Below, in pieces: positions 1-9,818 of a stretch of 64,000 bases of DNA. Under the pieces are notes generated by a model. The model had not been told where the DNA came from. It saw nothing but the letters and a program-made list of their open reading frames with translations, and searched no databases. Source of the DNA: an uncultured Microbulbifer sp. Lineage in GTDB: Bacteria > Pseudomonadota > Gammaproteobacteria > Pseudomonadales > Cellvibrionaceae. Within the stretch, counting starts at the first letter, position 1; the number at the start of each line of letters is the position of its first letter. The position numbers and the translations under genes were made by a program. Where the stretch lies: assembly GCF_947504145.1 (NCBI RefSeq), contig NZ_CANNGQ010000004.1, positions 1 to 64,000 on the forward strand, given 5' to 3'.

Positions 1-2
1 GC

Positions 3-30
3 ATTATAGCGACCTCTTCGACCTTGGCAA
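3..30 (-). promoter_or_regulatory. strong sigma-70 promoter, probable rrn P2
   Basis: Read on the minus strand there is TTGCCA, a 16-base spacer and a perfect TATAAT. It fires out of the left edge of the window. An A/T-rich stretch (about 31-75) lies just upstream, as in UP elements. In Pseudomonas aeruginosa a tyrosyl-tRNA synthetase gene is followed directly by a 16S rRNA gene, so this is probably the second promoter of an rRNA operon; the operon itself is not visible. Confidence 0.6.
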
Positions 31-134
31 GGGCTTTTTGAATTTCTTTTTCCGAGAAAAACTCGTTGAAAATCAATTGCTTATCTTGCCATCTCGCCGC
101 GCTTTGCGTTGCCGCTCAAGCAGCGAGGGCGCGA

Positions 135-163
135 ACTATACGAACCTGGCGGGGGCGGCGCAA
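135..163 (-). promoter_or_regulatory. sigma-70 promoter, probable rrn P1
   Basis: On the minus strand there is TTGCGC, a 17-base spacer and TATAGT, followed by a GC-rich discriminator (TCGCGCCC) typical of stringently controlled stable-RNA promoters. An A/T-rich stretch upstream (about 165-200) could act as an UP element. It sits about 130 bases before the second promoter, matching the tandem layout of rrn operons. It lies just past the stop of tyrS. Confidence 0.5.
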
Positions 164-223
164 GCACTTTTATGACAAAACTGTAAAAAAGCATATTCCG
201 ACCCAAGACCGCTTAAATTGCGA

Positions 224-1531
224 TCAACTCGCCACTGAAAACAGGTGATATTTCTTCTTGCCCAGGCGAACGATAAAGAAACGCTTGTGCAGGGCTCTAT
301 CGGCGGAAAATACCGCCGCCGGATCCCCATTGCTCTCCAGCCCAACACCGGCACCGTTGACCAGTACCGCGTTGCGACCCAGTGCATCCTTTACCGGCTT
401 GCCGGAAGGCGCCATGCCCGCATCGACCAACAGCTGAATCAGGCTCTGCTCACCAAATTCGGCAGGCAGGTCAGAGCTGGGCAAGCCATCCAGCCGCAAC
501 TGCTCGAGGTCGCTCGCCGACAGATCATCAATGTTTCCGGAGAACAGGGCTTGCGAGATACGTTCGGCCGCAAGCAGCCCCTCCTCGCCGTGCACCAGTC
601 GCGTCACCTCTTTCGCCAGGATACCCTGACCTTCCGGGCGCCCGGCGCGCTCGCCATCTGCCTTCTCGATTTCATCGATGGCATCCACACTGAGGAAGGT
701 GAAGTAGCGCAGGAACTTGTACACATCGGCGTCGGCGGTATTCAACCAGAACTGATAGAAGGCGTAAGGCGACGTGCGCTGCGGATCCAGCCAGATGGTA
801 CCGCCTTCGGTCTTGCCGAATTTGGTGCCATCGGACTTGGTCACCAACGGGAGGGTCAAACCAAACACCTTGCCGCGATGCTGGCGACGGGTCAGGTCTA
901 CCCCGCCGGTGATATTGCCCCATTGATCCGAGCCACCAATCTGCAAGGTACAGTTGTGGCGCTTGTACAGTTCCGAGAAGTCCATGGACTGTAAAAGAAT
1001 GTAGGCAAACTCGGTAAAGGAAATACCCTCACCCTCGCGCTCGATCCGCTGCTTGACGGACTCCTTGTTCACCATATTATTGATGGAGAAGTGCTTGCCT
1101 ACGTCCCGCAGGAAATCGAGCACATTCAGATCTTTGGTCCAATCGAGATTGTTGGCAACCAGACCGCTGTTTGCGCCGGCGTCAAAATCGACAAAAGCAC
1201 TAACCTGCGCCTTTATCTTGTCCACCCAGTTGGATACCACGTCCGGGGTGTTGAGGGAGCGCTCCTGGGCCTTGAAGGAAGGGTCGCCAATCAGGCCGGT
1301 TGCGCCGCCAACCAGCGCGATTGGCTTATGTCCTGCCGCCTGAAACCTCTTGAGCGTCAGCAGCGGGACTAGACTGCCTATATGCAGGGAATCCGCAGTG
1401 GGATCAAAGCCGCAATAGAGTGTGCGACTGCCTTCCGCCAGGTGCTGTTCCAATTCGCCATCACCGGTGGCCTGATTGACCAGCCCACGGCGCGTAAGGT
1501 CTTCCAGCAGTGTCGCATCCACTCCGGCCAT
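224..1531 (-). CDS. tyrS: tyrosyl-tRNA synthetase
   Basis: Charges tRNA-Tyr with tyrosine in the cytoplasm. The 435-residue protein is a class I synthetase: the HIGH-type signature appears as LHIGSL near residue 49, and the KMSKS loop appears as KFGKT near residue 240, the form used by the Escherichia coli-type enzyme. A C-terminal S4 RNA-binding region (about residues 365-430) is present, so the length is normal. The ATG follows AAGGGGA with a five-base gap, a clear ribosome site. It is divergent from the M23 peptidase gene, and downstream lie the two rrn-like promoters, the arrangement of Pseudomonas tyrZ. Confidence 0.97.
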   Translation of the reverse strand: MAGVDATLLEDLTRRGLVNQATGDGELEQHLAEGSRTLYCGFDPTADSLHIGSLVPLLTLKRFQAAGHKPIALVGGATGLIGDPSFKAQERSLNTPDVVSNWVDKIKAQVSAFVDFDAGANSGLVANNLDWTKDLNVLDFLRDVGKHFSINNMVNKESVKQRIEREGEGISFTEFAYILLQSMDFSELYKRHNCTLQIGGSDQWGNITGGVDLTRRQHRGKVFGLTLPLVTKSDGTKFGKTEGGTIWLDPQRTSPYAFYQFWLNTADADVYKFLRYFTFLSVDAIDEIEKADGERAGRPEGQGILAKEVTRLVHGEEGLLAAERISQALFSGNIDDLSASDLEQLRLDGLPSSDLPAEFGEQSLIQLLVDAGMAPSGKPVKDALGRNAVLVNGAGVGLESNGDPAAVFSADRALHKRFFIVRLGKKKYHLFSVAS

Positions 1532-1859
1532 TGTATCCCCTTGCGGTAAGTTCAGATGTGCTCAAGAAAGCCCGGACAACCTGAGTTGGCGGGCAAAAAT
1601 TGGGCTGCAAATGTACCGAATCCTGCGGTAAATACAAGCGCGGCCGGGCGCTGGCGCGGAAACCCCGCACATCGACCAGCGCGCTTGAATTTGTCTGCAA
1701 GGCAGAGGAACTGAATCATGGACAGTCAGGTCAATTACCCCGTGAACCACGGCGGGAATTTTGTTATAAAGTCGCCCCGGTGTTCGTTTTTTAGGCATCA
1801 GCCTCAACAACTGGGCCAGAACTCCATAACAATCACTGTCAGCGCACTCGTTTAGTATC
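1532..1859. other. intergenic region between tyrS and the M23 peptidase gene
   Basis: This 328-base divergent spacer has no convincing gene. It must carry the promoters of both neighbours. A TTATAAA-type -10 candidate lies at 1764-1770 on the plus strand, but its -35 is poor. I do not see a T-box or other leader structure. Confidence 0.5.
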
Positions 1860-3239
1860 ATGCAAGATCACCGCAAAAACCCACGCCTGCTGGGCGCACT
1901 GGGCAAACACTTTCCTCGCACCCACGCTCTGGCAGCCGGCGTCGCCAGCTTTGCGTTGGCGCTGACCCTGTTTATCTCCACTCCAGACGTGGAAGCCAAA
2001 CGCACCGCGCTCGAGGTGTCGCTCAGCCTGCCTGAATCCGCGGTACAGCAGATTCACGAGCAGCCTGAAGCGCCCACGACCGCCGCTGCAGCGCCACCAA
2101 GCGTGATGGAAGGCTTGCGCGTCGTGCAGGAAACCGTGCGTAACGGGGATACCCTGTCCGATCTGTTTCAGCGCGCGGGGATCAGCAGCGCCGAGATGTA
2201 CCAGCTGCTATCCAGCGGCCAGGAAGCAAAGCAGCTCGCCAGACTGGTTCCCGGTGAAGAGCTCACCTTCCAGATCGACGGCGAAGGCAGCCTGCAGAGC
2301 CTCGAATTGCACCGCGATCGCCTGAGCAAGGTGGAATTCAGCCGCGACAATTCCAACGAGTACAAATATGCACTCCACCAGCGCGACCCGGAACGCTACA
2401 CCGCATTCCGCCAGGCGGAGATCACCAACTCCCTGTTTGTGGATGGGAGCAAGGCGGGACTGAGCAACAACCTGATTATGGAGATGGCGGACATCTTCGG
2501 TTCGGATATCGACTTCGCTCTGGATATCCGCAAGGGCGACAAGTTCAGCGTTGTGTTTGACGAAGAGTTTCTCGACGGTGAAAAGATCGGCAACGGCGCT
2601 ATTCAGGCAGTGACCTTCACCAACCAAGGCAAGACCTTCAGCGCGGTACGCTATACCGACAGCAACGGCGACACCAACTACTACACCCCTGACGGCAAGA
2701 GCATGCGCAAGGCATTCATCCGTACCCCGGTGGACTTTGCCCGCATCAGCTCCCACTTCAATCCGCGCCGCCTGCACCCGATCCACAAGACCCGCCGCCC
2801 ACACAACGGTACCGACTACGCCGCGCCGCGCGGTACACCGGTTTACTCAGCCGGTGACGGCCGAGTCATCAAAGCGGGCTACACCAGAGCCAATGGCAAT
2901 TACGTCTTTATCCAGCACGGCGAGCGCTATATCACACGCTACCTGCACCTGAACAAGCGCAACGTGAAGCGCGGCCAACGGGTCAAGCAGCGCCAGGTGA
3001 TCGGCACGGTGGGTGCCACCGGCTATGCCACAGGCCCACACCTGCACTACGAGTTCCTGGTGGACGGCCATCACCGCAACCCGGCCACCATCGTGCGCAA
3101 GTTGCCCAAAGCGAAAGCCATCCCGCAATCCGAAATGGCCCGCTTCCAGACCCAGACTCAGCCGCTGATGGCGCAGCTAGAGCGCTTCGAGCAACCGGCA
3201 CTGGCGCAGAACGCCGATGAGAAGGACTCCGTAAACTGA
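1860..3239 (+). CDS. LysM/M23 family murein endopeptidase (MepM-like)
   Basis: A probable periplasmic, membrane-anchored peptidoglycan endopeptidase. The 459-residue protein starts with a basic stretch and one hydrophobic segment (about residues 24-42). A LysM-like/OapA-type module follows (about 80-160), then an M23 metallopeptidase domain (about 300-420). Zinc ligands are visible as HNGTDYAAP (HxxxD) and HLHYEF (HxH), so it should be catalytically active. Its stop is followed at once by the ATG of anmK, so the two are co-transcribed; this peptidase-anmK-tyrS grouping is also found in Pseudomonas. No clear Shine-Dalgarno precedes the start, so the exact start is less certain. Confidence 0.92.
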   Translation: MQDHRKNPRLLGALGKHFPRTHALAAGVASFALALTLFISTPDVEAKRTALEVSLSLPESAVQQIHEQPEAPTTAAAAPPSVMEGLRVVQETVRNGDTLSDLFQRAGISSAEMYQLLSSGQEAKQLARLVPGEELTFQIDGEGSLQSLELHRDRLSKVEFSRDNSNEYKYALHQRDPERYTAFRQAEITNSLFVDGSKAGLSNNLIMEMADIFGSDIDFALDIRKGDKFSVVFDEEFLDGEKIGNGAIQAVTFTNQGKTFSAVRYTDSNGDTNYYTPDGKSMRKAFIRTPVDFARISSHFNPRRLHPIHKTRRPHNGTDYAAPRGTPVYSAGDGRVIKAGYTRANGNYVFIQHGERYITRYLHLNKRNVKRGQRVKQRQVIGTVGATGYATGPHLHYEFLVDGHHRNPATIVRKLPKAKAIPQSEMARFQTQTQPLMAQLERFEQPALAQNADEKDSVN

Positions 3240-4352
3240 ATGACGGACCTCTACATTGGCCTGATGTCGGGCACCAGCGTCGACTGTATCGACGCCGTGC
3301 TGGTGGAATTTTCCGAGACTGAGGGCCAGCTGCAGTGCCAGACCCGGGCCGCCCTCGGGCACCCTATCTCACCCTCCATGCGCGAGGCCATCCTCGCGCT
3401 GTGCGCACCGGGACCGTCTGAACTGGACCGCGCGGGGCAGCTCGACCGACAACTCGGCCAAGAATTTGCCGCAGCCACCCTGGCCGTGCTGCAGGAAGCG
3501 AAGGTCAAACCCTCCGCTGTCACGGCCATCGGCAGCCACGGCCAAACTGTAAGGCACCGCCCGCCGGGCAGTGTTTCTACCGCTTTCTCCGTCCAGCTGG
3601 GCGACCCCAACACCATCGCCGCCCTTACCGGCATCACCACTGTGGCAGACTTCCGCCGCCGCGACATGGCGCTTGGCGGCCACGGCGCGCCACTGATGCC
3701 CGCTTTCCACAATGCCGTATTCCGCACCGATCGCGACCGGGCTGTGGTCAATATTGGCGGTATGGCGAATATCACCGAACTTGCCGCCGACGGCAGAGTG
3801 CGCGGATACGATACCGGGCCGGGCAATGCCCTGCTGGACTACTGGGTGAATCTGCACCGGGGCGAAGCGTACGATGCAGACGGCGCCTGGGCGGCGAGTG
3901 GCACACCGCACCCGGAACTGCTCAACCGCCTCCTGTCCGACACTTATTTTTCCGCACCCGCACCCAAGAGCACTGGCCGGGAAGCCTTCAACCCATCCTG
4001 GCTGGAGCGCGCCTGCGCGGGGCTGGAAGTGCCCCCCGCCGACATCCAGGCCACGCTTGCCGAAGTCACCGCAGCCTCCATTGCCGACGGTGTGCACGAA
4101 TTTGCCCGCGGCGGTGAACTGCTGGTGTGCGGTGGTGGAGCGCGCAATCAGGATCTGATGCACCGCCTGCGCCGCCGCCTGCCAACCTGGTCGGTCGCGG
4201 CCACGGACGATTACGGGATCAATGCGGATTGGGTAGAGGGGGCAGGGTTTGCCTGGCTGGCGCGGCAGACTATGCTCGGCCTGAATGGCAACTGCCCCGC
4301 AGTTACCGGGGCAGAAAAAGAGGCAATACTGGGCGGTATATTTTCCGCCTGA
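3240..4352 (+). CDS. anmK: anhydro-N-acetylmuramic acid kinase
   Basis: Converts 1,6-anhydro-MurNAc, released by lytic transglycosylases, to MurNAc-6-phosphate in cell-wall recycling. The 370-residue protein carries the family start LMSGTSVDCIDAVLVE (ATP-binding fold) and the GGHGAPLMPAFH and GPGNALLDYW segments typical of AnmK. The ATG abuts the stop of the M23 peptidase gene, giving an operon of wall cutting and wall recycling. AmgK and MurU, of the alternative MurNAc recycling route, are encoded at 46-47.8 kb in the same window. Confidence 0.96.
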   Translation: MTDLYIGLMSGTSVDCIDAVLVEFSETEGQLQCQTRAALGHPISPSMREAILALCAPGPSELDRAGQLDRQLGQEFAAATLAVLQEAKVKPSAVTAIGSHGQTVRHRPPGSVSTAFSVQLGDPNTIAALTGITTVADFRRRDMALGGHGAPLMPAFHNAVFRTDRDRAVVNIGGMANITELAADGRVRGYDTGPGNALLDYWVNLHRGEAYDADGAWAASGTPHPELLNRLLSDTYFSAPAPKSTGREAFNPSWLERACAGLEVPPADIQATLAEVTAASIADGVHEFARGGELLVCGGGARNQDLMHRLRRRLPTWSVAATDDYGINADWVEGAGFAWLARQTMLGLNGNCPAVTGAEKEAILGGIFSA

Positions 4353-4386
4353 TCGGACCTTTCAGCTGAGCAAGCTCAGATAAGGT

Positions 4387-4740
4387 TCAGATGGAGAAGG
4401 AAGAGCCGCAGCCACAGGTTGCAGAAGCGTTCGGGTTTTGCACTACAAAGCGGGAGCCGGACAACCCCTCTTCATAATCCACACTGGCACCCACCAGATA
4501 CGGGTAGCTCATCGCGTCTACAAGCACTTCGATGCCTTCTTTTGCCACTACGGCATCATCTTCTGCCACCAGCTCATCGAAGGTAAAACCGTACTGGAAG
4601 CCTGAACAGCCACCGCCAGTCACGAAGACGCGCAGCTTCAGTTCCGGATTACCTTCCTCCTCCAGCAGGCCTTTGACCTTGGCAACGGCCTTCTCGGTCA
4701 CCTGAATTGGATCGGGAGAAAAGGAAACAGCTTCAGACAT
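4387..4740 (-). CDS. erpA: iron-sulfur cluster insertion protein ErpA
   Basis: An A-type carrier that passes [4Fe-4S] clusters to apoproteins such as isoprenoid-synthesis enzymes. The 117 residues match the family length and hold the three conserved cysteines, in [11 protein letters not shown] and near the C-terminus in TCGCGSSF. It is the last gene of the argC-DUF6776-bactofilin-erpA order known from Pseudomonas, but has its own good promoter at 4821-4850. It converges on anmK with 34 bases between; a small CTGAG/CTCAG hairpin lies there without a T-run. Confidence 0.96.
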   Translation of the reverse strand: MSEAVSFSPDPIQVTEKAVAKVKGLLEEEGNPELKLRVFVTGGGCSGFQYGFTFDELVAEDDAVVAKEGIEVLVDAMSYPYLVGASVDYEEGLSGSRFVVQNPNASATCGCGSSFSI

Positions 4741-4820
4741 AAATCACTCTCGAAACAGGTTCGCAGCCCGGCCCTCACGCGAGGGGGCTGCCCACTGCCG
4801 AATGGCAGCGGTGCGGGCGC

Positions 4821-4850
4821 ATTATGGGTAAAACCCAGCAAACAGGTCAA
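4821..4850 (-). promoter_or_regulatory. sigma-70 promoter of erpA
   Basis: On the minus strand: TTGACC, an 18-base spacer, then CATAAT. It is placed about 80-110 bases upstream of the erpA start and downstream of the bactofilin stop, so erpA can be expressed separately from the genes before it. I see no IscR-type palindrome that I would call. Confidence 0.6.
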
Positions 4851-4884
4851 GTATTGCCCATCAGACCGGGTTTCACCAGTCGCG

Positions 4885-5319
4885 TTATTCCGCGTCGACA
4901 ATGGCCTCTTCGGAGTAGCCGAGCATACGCGGCTCGCTGGTGTCATCCACTTCTACGTTGGAGACCAGGGAGCCATTCACCTGGGCACCCTTCACCATTT
5001 CGATCAACTTGTAGTGCACATTACCTTCGACGATGGCTTTGGAAGCCAGCTCCAGGTGCCCGCTGGCGTGAACATCACCTTTCACATTGCCGTTGACCAC
5101 CACGTTGGGCACACGAATCTCACCTTCGACCACACCGCCATCAACAATCTGCAGGCGGGCATCGCTGTCACTGTGGGCGCATACATTTCCGTTTACCCGG
5201 CCTTCCACTACCAGGTTGCCGCGAAAGTGCAGATCACCGGTAACTTCGGTATGACGGGCGATCAGAGTCGTGTGATTACCACCAGTGTTAGCCATAGTTT
5301 TCTCTTTCTTTTTCAACAT
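4885..5319 (-). CDS. bactofilin family protein
   Basis: A small cytoskeletal scaffold protein that polymerises without nucleotide, often at the membrane. The central part is a right-handed beta-helix: short repeats rich in V, G and N such as GDLHFRGNLVVEGRVNGNV, with a variable N-terminus and short acidic tail. The 144-residue reading is the longest; an inner ATG at 5295, preceded by AAAGAGAAAACT, has the better ribosome site and gives 136 residues. It lies between the DUF6776 and erpA genes as in Pseudomonas. Confidence 0.9.
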   Translation of the reverse strand: MLKKKEKTMANTGGNHTTLIARHTEVTGDLHFRGNLVVEGRVNGNVCAHSDSDARLQIVDGGVVEGEIRVPNVVVNGNVKGDVHASGHLELASKAIVEGNVHYKLIEMVKGAQVNGSLVSNVEVDDTSEPRMLGYSEEAIVDAE

Positions 5320-5396
5320 AATTCAACCAAAACCTCGTGAATTGCGTGGAGCCTGGTAACTCCACTGAGAGCGCGCCAGCGCGCCCGCTTCAGAAA

Positions 5397-6137
5397 TCAG
5401 CTCTGCTGCACCAGCCAGCCGTAACGCTGGTCAATACTGAACCCTTTGCGCTTGCTGGATTTGAGCGACAGTTCGACACCTTCCGGTACAAAGCCTTCCG
5501 GCAACTGCAACTCTCCCTCGATATTCTGGAAATACTTGAAGCGCAGCGGAATGGACTCACTGTCCACCTGCGAGGACAGATCCGCCAGCGCATAGCGACG
5601 GGCCTCACCATCGACCTGACCGACAATTGTGAAACGCACGGCACCGGTCACCACCTGGTGGCGAGCGGCGGACTGCTGTACCAGCAACTTGTACTGGTAG
5701 CGACGCTCTCCGGCCTCGGAAATACTGAAGCGGCCAATGGACACGCCGTCGCTGCCCTCAGAGGGCGCCATGATGCCGCGGTAAAACGATATTTCCTGAC
5801 GCAATTCGGCAATCTGGTTCTCTTTCGCAACCAGCTCTCCGCGCACCGACTCGCTGGCCTGCTCGCCGATAGCCACAGACTGCTCTGCGGTGGCCGCCCT
5901 TACCCGCAGGTTTTCGATCTCGGTGCGCAGGCGATCCACTTCGTCCTGCGACCGGATATGCGCGCGGGTCTTTTCGTCCAGGCTTTTACTCAGCTGATAC
6001 TGCCCGGCAAAGAAGGCCCCCGCACTGGTGGACAACACCAGCATGGTCACCCCCAGCACAGAGAATACGCCGTGGATGGGCCTGTGGGGCACCACCTTCA
6101 TGCGATACTGTTTACTGCCTTTAACTTTACGCGCCAT
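5397..6137 (-). CDS. DUF6776 family inner-membrane protein
   Basis: Function unknown. The 246-residue protein has a basic N-terminus, one transmembrane segment (about residues 26-46), a long coiled coil (about 50-115, with heptad-rich stretches such as RLRTEIENLRVRAATAEQSV) and a beta-rich C-terminal domain, presumably periplasmic. It matches the conserved hypothetical found between argC and the bactofilin gene in Pseudomonas. The close spacing and shared strand with argC and bactofilin suggest co-transcription and possibly a scaffold role with bactofilin; that is inference. Confidence 0.75.
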   Translation of the reverse strand: MARKVKGSKQYRMKVVPHRPIHGVFSVLGVTMLVLSTSAGAFFAGQYQLSKSLDEKTRAHIRSQDEVDRLRTEIENLRVRAATAEQSVAIGEQASESVRGELVAKENQIAELRQEISFYRGIMAPSEGSDGVSIGRFSISEAGERRYQYKLLVQQSAARHQVVTGAVRFTIVGQVDGEARRYALADLSSQVDSESIPLRFKYFQNIEGELQLPEGFVPEGVELSLKSSKRKGFSIDQRYGWLVQQS

Positions 6138-6212
6138 GAGTTGTAAATATCGTTATCTGAATAGTATTTTCGCGGTGTCGCGTATTTTCTTGTTCTGCTA
6201 CAGCCTTCGATT

Positions 6213-7268
6213 CTAAGGCAGCAATGCCGGGCTCTCCAGCCCCTGGTTCTCATTTAAGCCAAACATGATGTTCAGGTTCTGCACCGCCTGCGCGGACGCC
6301 CCCTTGGCCAGGTTATCGATGACCGAAAGGACAACAACGGTATCCCTGTTTTGAGGCCGTAAAACCGCGATTCGGCACATATTGGTACCACGCACACTGC
6401 GGGTCTGCGGGTGGCTGCCGGCGGGCATGACATCTACGAACGGCTCGGACGCATAGCGCTGCTCAAACAGTAACTGCAGCGCCTCCTGAGTCGCCTCAGC
6501 CGCAGCCGGGTCTTTCAGCCTGGCGTACAGGGTAGCGTGGATACCGCGCACCATCGGCAGCAGGTGAGGCACAAAGGTCATATCCACCTTACCATCGGCG
6601 GCCTGAGCAAGGCCCTGCTCGATTTCCGGCAGGTGCCTGTGACCGGCGGCCGCGTAGGCGCGGAAACTGTCGTTGTTCTCCGCAAACAGCAGATCGGTCT
6701 TGCCCTGGCGACCGGCACCGCTGGCACCACTGGCAGCGTTGGCGATCAGACCACTCGGCTCCACCAGCCCAGCCTCCAGCAGCGGAATAAAACCCAGCTG
6801 AATGGCTGTGGGATAGCAGCCGGGACAGGCGATCAACTGCGCGCTGCCAATCTGCGCTCGGTTCACTTCCGGAAGCCCGTACACCGCCTGCGCAGCCAGC
6901 TCCGGGCAGGCGTGTTCCTGCCCGTACCACTGCTCCCAGGTGGGGATATCCTGCAGGCGGAAATCCGCCGATAGATCGATCACACGCACACCGCGCGACA
7001 CCAGCTGGGGCACCTGGGCCTGGGCAACGCCGTGCGGGGTGGCGAAAAACACCACATCACACTGGGCGAGTTCGTCTACATCCGGCGCGCTGAACTTCAG
7101 GTCGTAGTGACCGCGAAGGCTGGGGAAGAGTTCCGCGACGGGCGTGCCGGCTTCCGCTCGCGACGTGATTGCGCGCACTTCCACCTGTGAATGGCCAGAC
7201 AACAGGCGCAGCAATTCCACGCCCGTATAACCCGTCCCACCTACAATTGCCGCTTTGATGACGCTCAC
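6213..7268 (-). CDS. argC: N-acetyl-gamma-glutamyl-phosphate reductase
   Basis: NADPH-dependent reduction of N-acetylglutamyl-5-phosphate, third step of arginine synthesis. The Rossmann motif is [15 protein letters not shown] near the N-terminus, and the active-site cysteine is in ACPGCYPTA. The chosen start is the GTG at 7266-7268, five bases after GAGGAG; it gives 351 residues, the normal length, while the longer reading to 7370 adds an unrelated 34-residue leader. First gene of the minus-strand argC-DUF6776-bactofilin group. Confidence 0.96.
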   Translation of the reverse strand: MSVIKAAIVGGTGYTGVELLRLLSGHSQVEVRAITSRAEAGTPVAELFPSLRGHYDLKFSAPDVDELAQCDVVFFATPHGVAQAQVPQLVSRGVRVIDLSADFRLQDIPTWEQWYGQEHACPELAAQAVYGLPEVNRAQIGSAQLIACPGCYPTAIQLGFIPLLEAGLVEPSGLIANAASGASGAGRQGKTDLLFAENNDSFRAYAAAGHRHLPEIEQGLAQAADGKVDMTFVPHLLPMVRGIHATLYARLKDPAAAEATQEALQLLFEQRYASEPFVDVMPAGSHPQTRSVRGTNMCRIAVLRPQNRDTVVVLSVIDNLAKGASAQAVQNLNIMFGLNENQGLESPALLP

Positions 7269-7336
7269 GTTCACTCCTCGATGATCCAAATCCTTCGCGG
7301 GGCCGCCACCGCTGCCTGATGGCGGGTGATCGCCCC

Positions 7337-7365
7337 TGTATACTGAGCCGAGCACTTTACCATAA
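7337..7365 (-). promoter_or_regulatory. candidate argC promoter
   Basis: On the minus strand: TTATGG, a 17-base spacer and TATACA, about 70-100 bases upstream of the GTG start of argC. The -35 is only a fair match. It lies in the 121-base divergent gap shared with the ClC channel gene. I see no clear ArgR box. Confidence 0.4.
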
Positions 7366-7389
7366 GCCATCGAACTTAAAGGACTAACC

Positions 7390-9213
7390 GTGCGGCCTCG
7401 CCAGCAGCCAGATCCCGAAACTTTACTCTCCGCCCTGCCTAGCCAGCGCCAGTCAGGTTTGCTCGAGCGGGCCCGGGTGAAGCTCTCAGCACAGCAGGCA
7501 CTGGCCCTGCTGGTATTCCTTGCGCTGGTGATCGGCGTATGCGCCGGACTGGTCGTGATCAGTTTCCGCCAGCTGAGCGAGGGGCCGGCGATCTTTTATT
7601 TGCCGCAACTGGAAGATTTTGAATCGCTGTCCGCGGCGTGGCGCTTCGGCCTACCGGTGGCCGGTGCGCTGGTACTGGGCCTGCTGTTTCACTGGGTGGC
7701 CCCCTCGGGACGGCCGACCGGTGTGGTGCATGTACTGGACCGGCTGCACAACCACCAGGGCCGCATGCCCATCAAGAACGCGGTATTGCAGTTCTTTGGC
7801 GGCGCACTGGCACTGCTCAGCGGCCAGTCCATCGGCCGCGAGGGCCCGTCGGTGCACCTGGGGGCAGCCAGTGGCAGCTGGGTAGCGCAGCGGCTGCGAC
7901 TGCCAGACAACTCCGCGCGCACCCTGCTCGCCTGCGGCGTGGCGGCGGCCATCGCCGCTTCGTTCAATACGCCCCTGGCGGGAGTGATCTTCGCCATGGA
8001 AGTGGTGATGCTGGAATATACGGTCGCCGGCTTCCTGCCGGTGATGATTGCCGCGGTTAGCGGCAGCGCCGCTACCCGCCTGGCGTTTGGCCACCAGGCT
8101 GCATTCAGCGTACCAGCCTCGCAATTGCAATCCCTGGCAGAGCTACCCATTCTGTTTGTGGCGGCACTGATCATCGGCGCACTGGCCTCTCTGTTTATTT
8201 TCAGCCAACGCCACCTGGTCCCACTGCAACAGAAACATTCGCCAATACCGAGATTCCTTGTGGCGGGAACCGCGACCGGCATACTGGCATTGTGGGTGCC
8301 GGAAATTCTCGGTACGGGCTATGACACCCTGGAGCTGGCCATGCTCGGACAGCTCGGTATCGCCGCGCTCTTCGCGATTGTACTGGCCAAGCTTGCGGCC
8401 ACGGCACTGGCGACAGGGCTGGGCATTCCCGGCGGCGTTATCGGCCCGAGCCTGATCCTGGGCGCCTGCGTGGGCGGAGCCGCGGGACACCTGGCGAACC
8501 TGTGGCTGGGAGCAGCCACCGCCAGTCCGGGCCTGTATGCCATGGTGGGGATGGCGGCGATGATGGCCGCACTGCTCAACGCGCCCCTGGCCGCTCTACT
8601 GACGATTCTCGAACTCACCTACAACCCGAATGTCCTGTTCCCCGGCATGATGACGATTGTGGTCGCCTGCCTGGTCAGCCGGCAGTTATTCGGCAGTGAG
8701 GGTATCTATCAGGAATCGCTCAAGGCGCTCGGAAAAAGCGGCACCCCCAGCTGGCGCGCGCAGATGCTGAGCCGGGTAGGCGTCGCCAGCGTGATGGAGC
8801 GAGCAGTGGCGACAACGCCGCGCCTGCTGGAAAGAGCGCAGGCGGAGCGCCTGATTGAACAACAACCGGCGTGGCTACTGATCGGCGGCGACGAGGCCCC
8901 ACAGGCGCTGCGTACCGCAGACCTGGCCAATTTTCTTCAGCGCCCGGTGAAAGAGCCCGAACATGAGCGCGAAGAAGACAGACAGAAAGAGGCGGAAAAA
9001 ATTGATCTGCTGCGCCTACCCGGTGAGCGACTGCAACTGGCACCACTAAGCTGGCGCGCCACATTACTGGAAGCCCAGCAACAGCTGGAAAGCCAGGGTG
9101 CCGGCGCGCTGTATATCGGGCGGGATTACGATCACGGCAGTACCGGTGTACTGGATACCGATGTGGCGGGTATCATCCTGCCGCAGCATATCGAACACTA
9201 TTATCGCCAGTAG
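7390..9213 (+). CDS. ClC-type chloride channel or transporter
   Basis: A multi-helix integral membrane protein of the ClC family (607 residues) with about ten hydrophobic segments in residues 38-430. The gating glutamate is visible in [10 protein letters not shown] (E151) and the second selectivity region in [13 protein letters not shown]. The first GSGIP motif is altered to PSGRPTG, as in ClcB-like proteins. A C-terminal cytoplasmic region (about 470-605) resembles a degenerate CBS pair with a charged insert. The start is GTG after AAAGGA. It diverges from argC; whether it is a Cl-/H+ antiporter or a channel cannot be read from sequence alone. Confidence 0.9.
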   Translation: MRPRQQPDPETLLSALPSQRQSGLLERARVKLSAQQALALLVFLALVIGVCAGLVVISFRQLSEGPAIFYLPQLEDFESLSAAWRFGLPVAGALVLGLLFHWVAPSGRPTGVVHVLDRLHNHQGRMPIKNAVLQFFGGALALLSGQSIGREGPSVHLGAASGSWVAQRLRLPDNSARTLLACGVAAAIAASFNTPLAGVIFAMEVVMLEYTVAGFLPVMIAAVSGSAATRLAFGHQAAFSVPASQLQSLAELPILFVAALIIGALASLFIFSQRHLVPLQQKHSPIPRFLVAGTATGILALWVPEILGTGYDTLELAMLGQLGIAALFAIVLAKLAATALATGLGIPGGVIGPSLILGACVGGAAGHLANLWLGAATASPGLYAMVGMAAMMAALLNAPLAALLTILELTYNPNVLFPGMMTIVVACLVSRQLFGSEGIYQESLKALGKSGTPSWRAQMLSRVGVASVMERAVATTPRLLERAQAERLIEQQPAWLLIGGDEAPQALRTADLANFLQRPVKEPEHEREEDRQKEAEKIDLLRLPGERLQLAPLSWRATLLEAQQQLESQGAGALYIGRDYDHGSTGVLDTDVAGIILPQHIEHYYRQ

Positions 9214-9290
9214 CGCTGATCAGCGGCAAAGCGAAGGTAGTAAAACAATAACGGAACAAACCGGAATGCGTTCCGGATTAAGGAGCAACG

Positions 9291-9713
9291 ATGCTTTGGA
9301 TCCAGGCTTTTCATATAGTATCCATGGTGTGCTGGTTTGCCGCACTCTTCTACCTGCCGCGCCTGTTCGTGTACCACGTGGATGCCACCGACGCGCTCAG
9401 CAAAGACCGCTTTCAAATTATGGAGCGCCGCTTGTATCGGGGGATCGCCACACCTTCTATGATCGCCACGATCGTGTTCGGCATCTGGCTGACCACCTTC
9501 AACCCGGAATACTACAAGTCCGCGGCCTGGCTCCACGCCAAACTGACGCTGGTGGTCCTGTTGATCGGCTACCACCACATCTGCGGTAGCTACGTGAAGA
9601 AATTCGCCGCCGGGACCATGACCAAAAGCGGGCGCTATTTCCGCATTTTCAACGAGCTGCCGGTGCTGGCACTGCTGGCCATCGTCATTCTCGCAGTGGT
9701 GAAGCCCTTTTAA
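9291..9713 (+). CDS. hemJ: protoporphyrinogen IX oxidase HemJ
   Basis: Oxidises protoporphyrinogen IX to protoporphyrin IX in the inner membrane. The 140-residue protein has four hydrophobic segments and the conserved histidine of the first helix (IQAFHIVSMVCWFAALFYLPRLF begins at residue 4; H8) plus the family patterns RLFVYHVD and WLHAKLTLV. The start follows AAGGAG. It precedes the ThiD-like gene, hemL and hemB on the same strand, so it joins a small haem cluster. HemJ replaces the HemG and HemY oxidases in many bacteria. Confidence 0.93.
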   Translation: MLWIQAFHIVSMVCWFAALFYLPRLFVYHVDATDALSKDRFQIMERRLYRGIATPSMIATIVFGIWLTTFNPEYYKSAAWLHAKLTLVVLLIGYHHICGSYVKKFAAGTMTKSGRYFRIFNELPVLALLAIVILAVVKPF

Positions 9714-9818
9714 CCGACGCATCCGCGGTAACAGGGGCGCGCGAGGCTACCCGGCCACGCCGCCCCGGTGTATGACGAGACTAGAATTAGGAAACCTGCG
9801 AGGAGTTCCCAAACGCTC

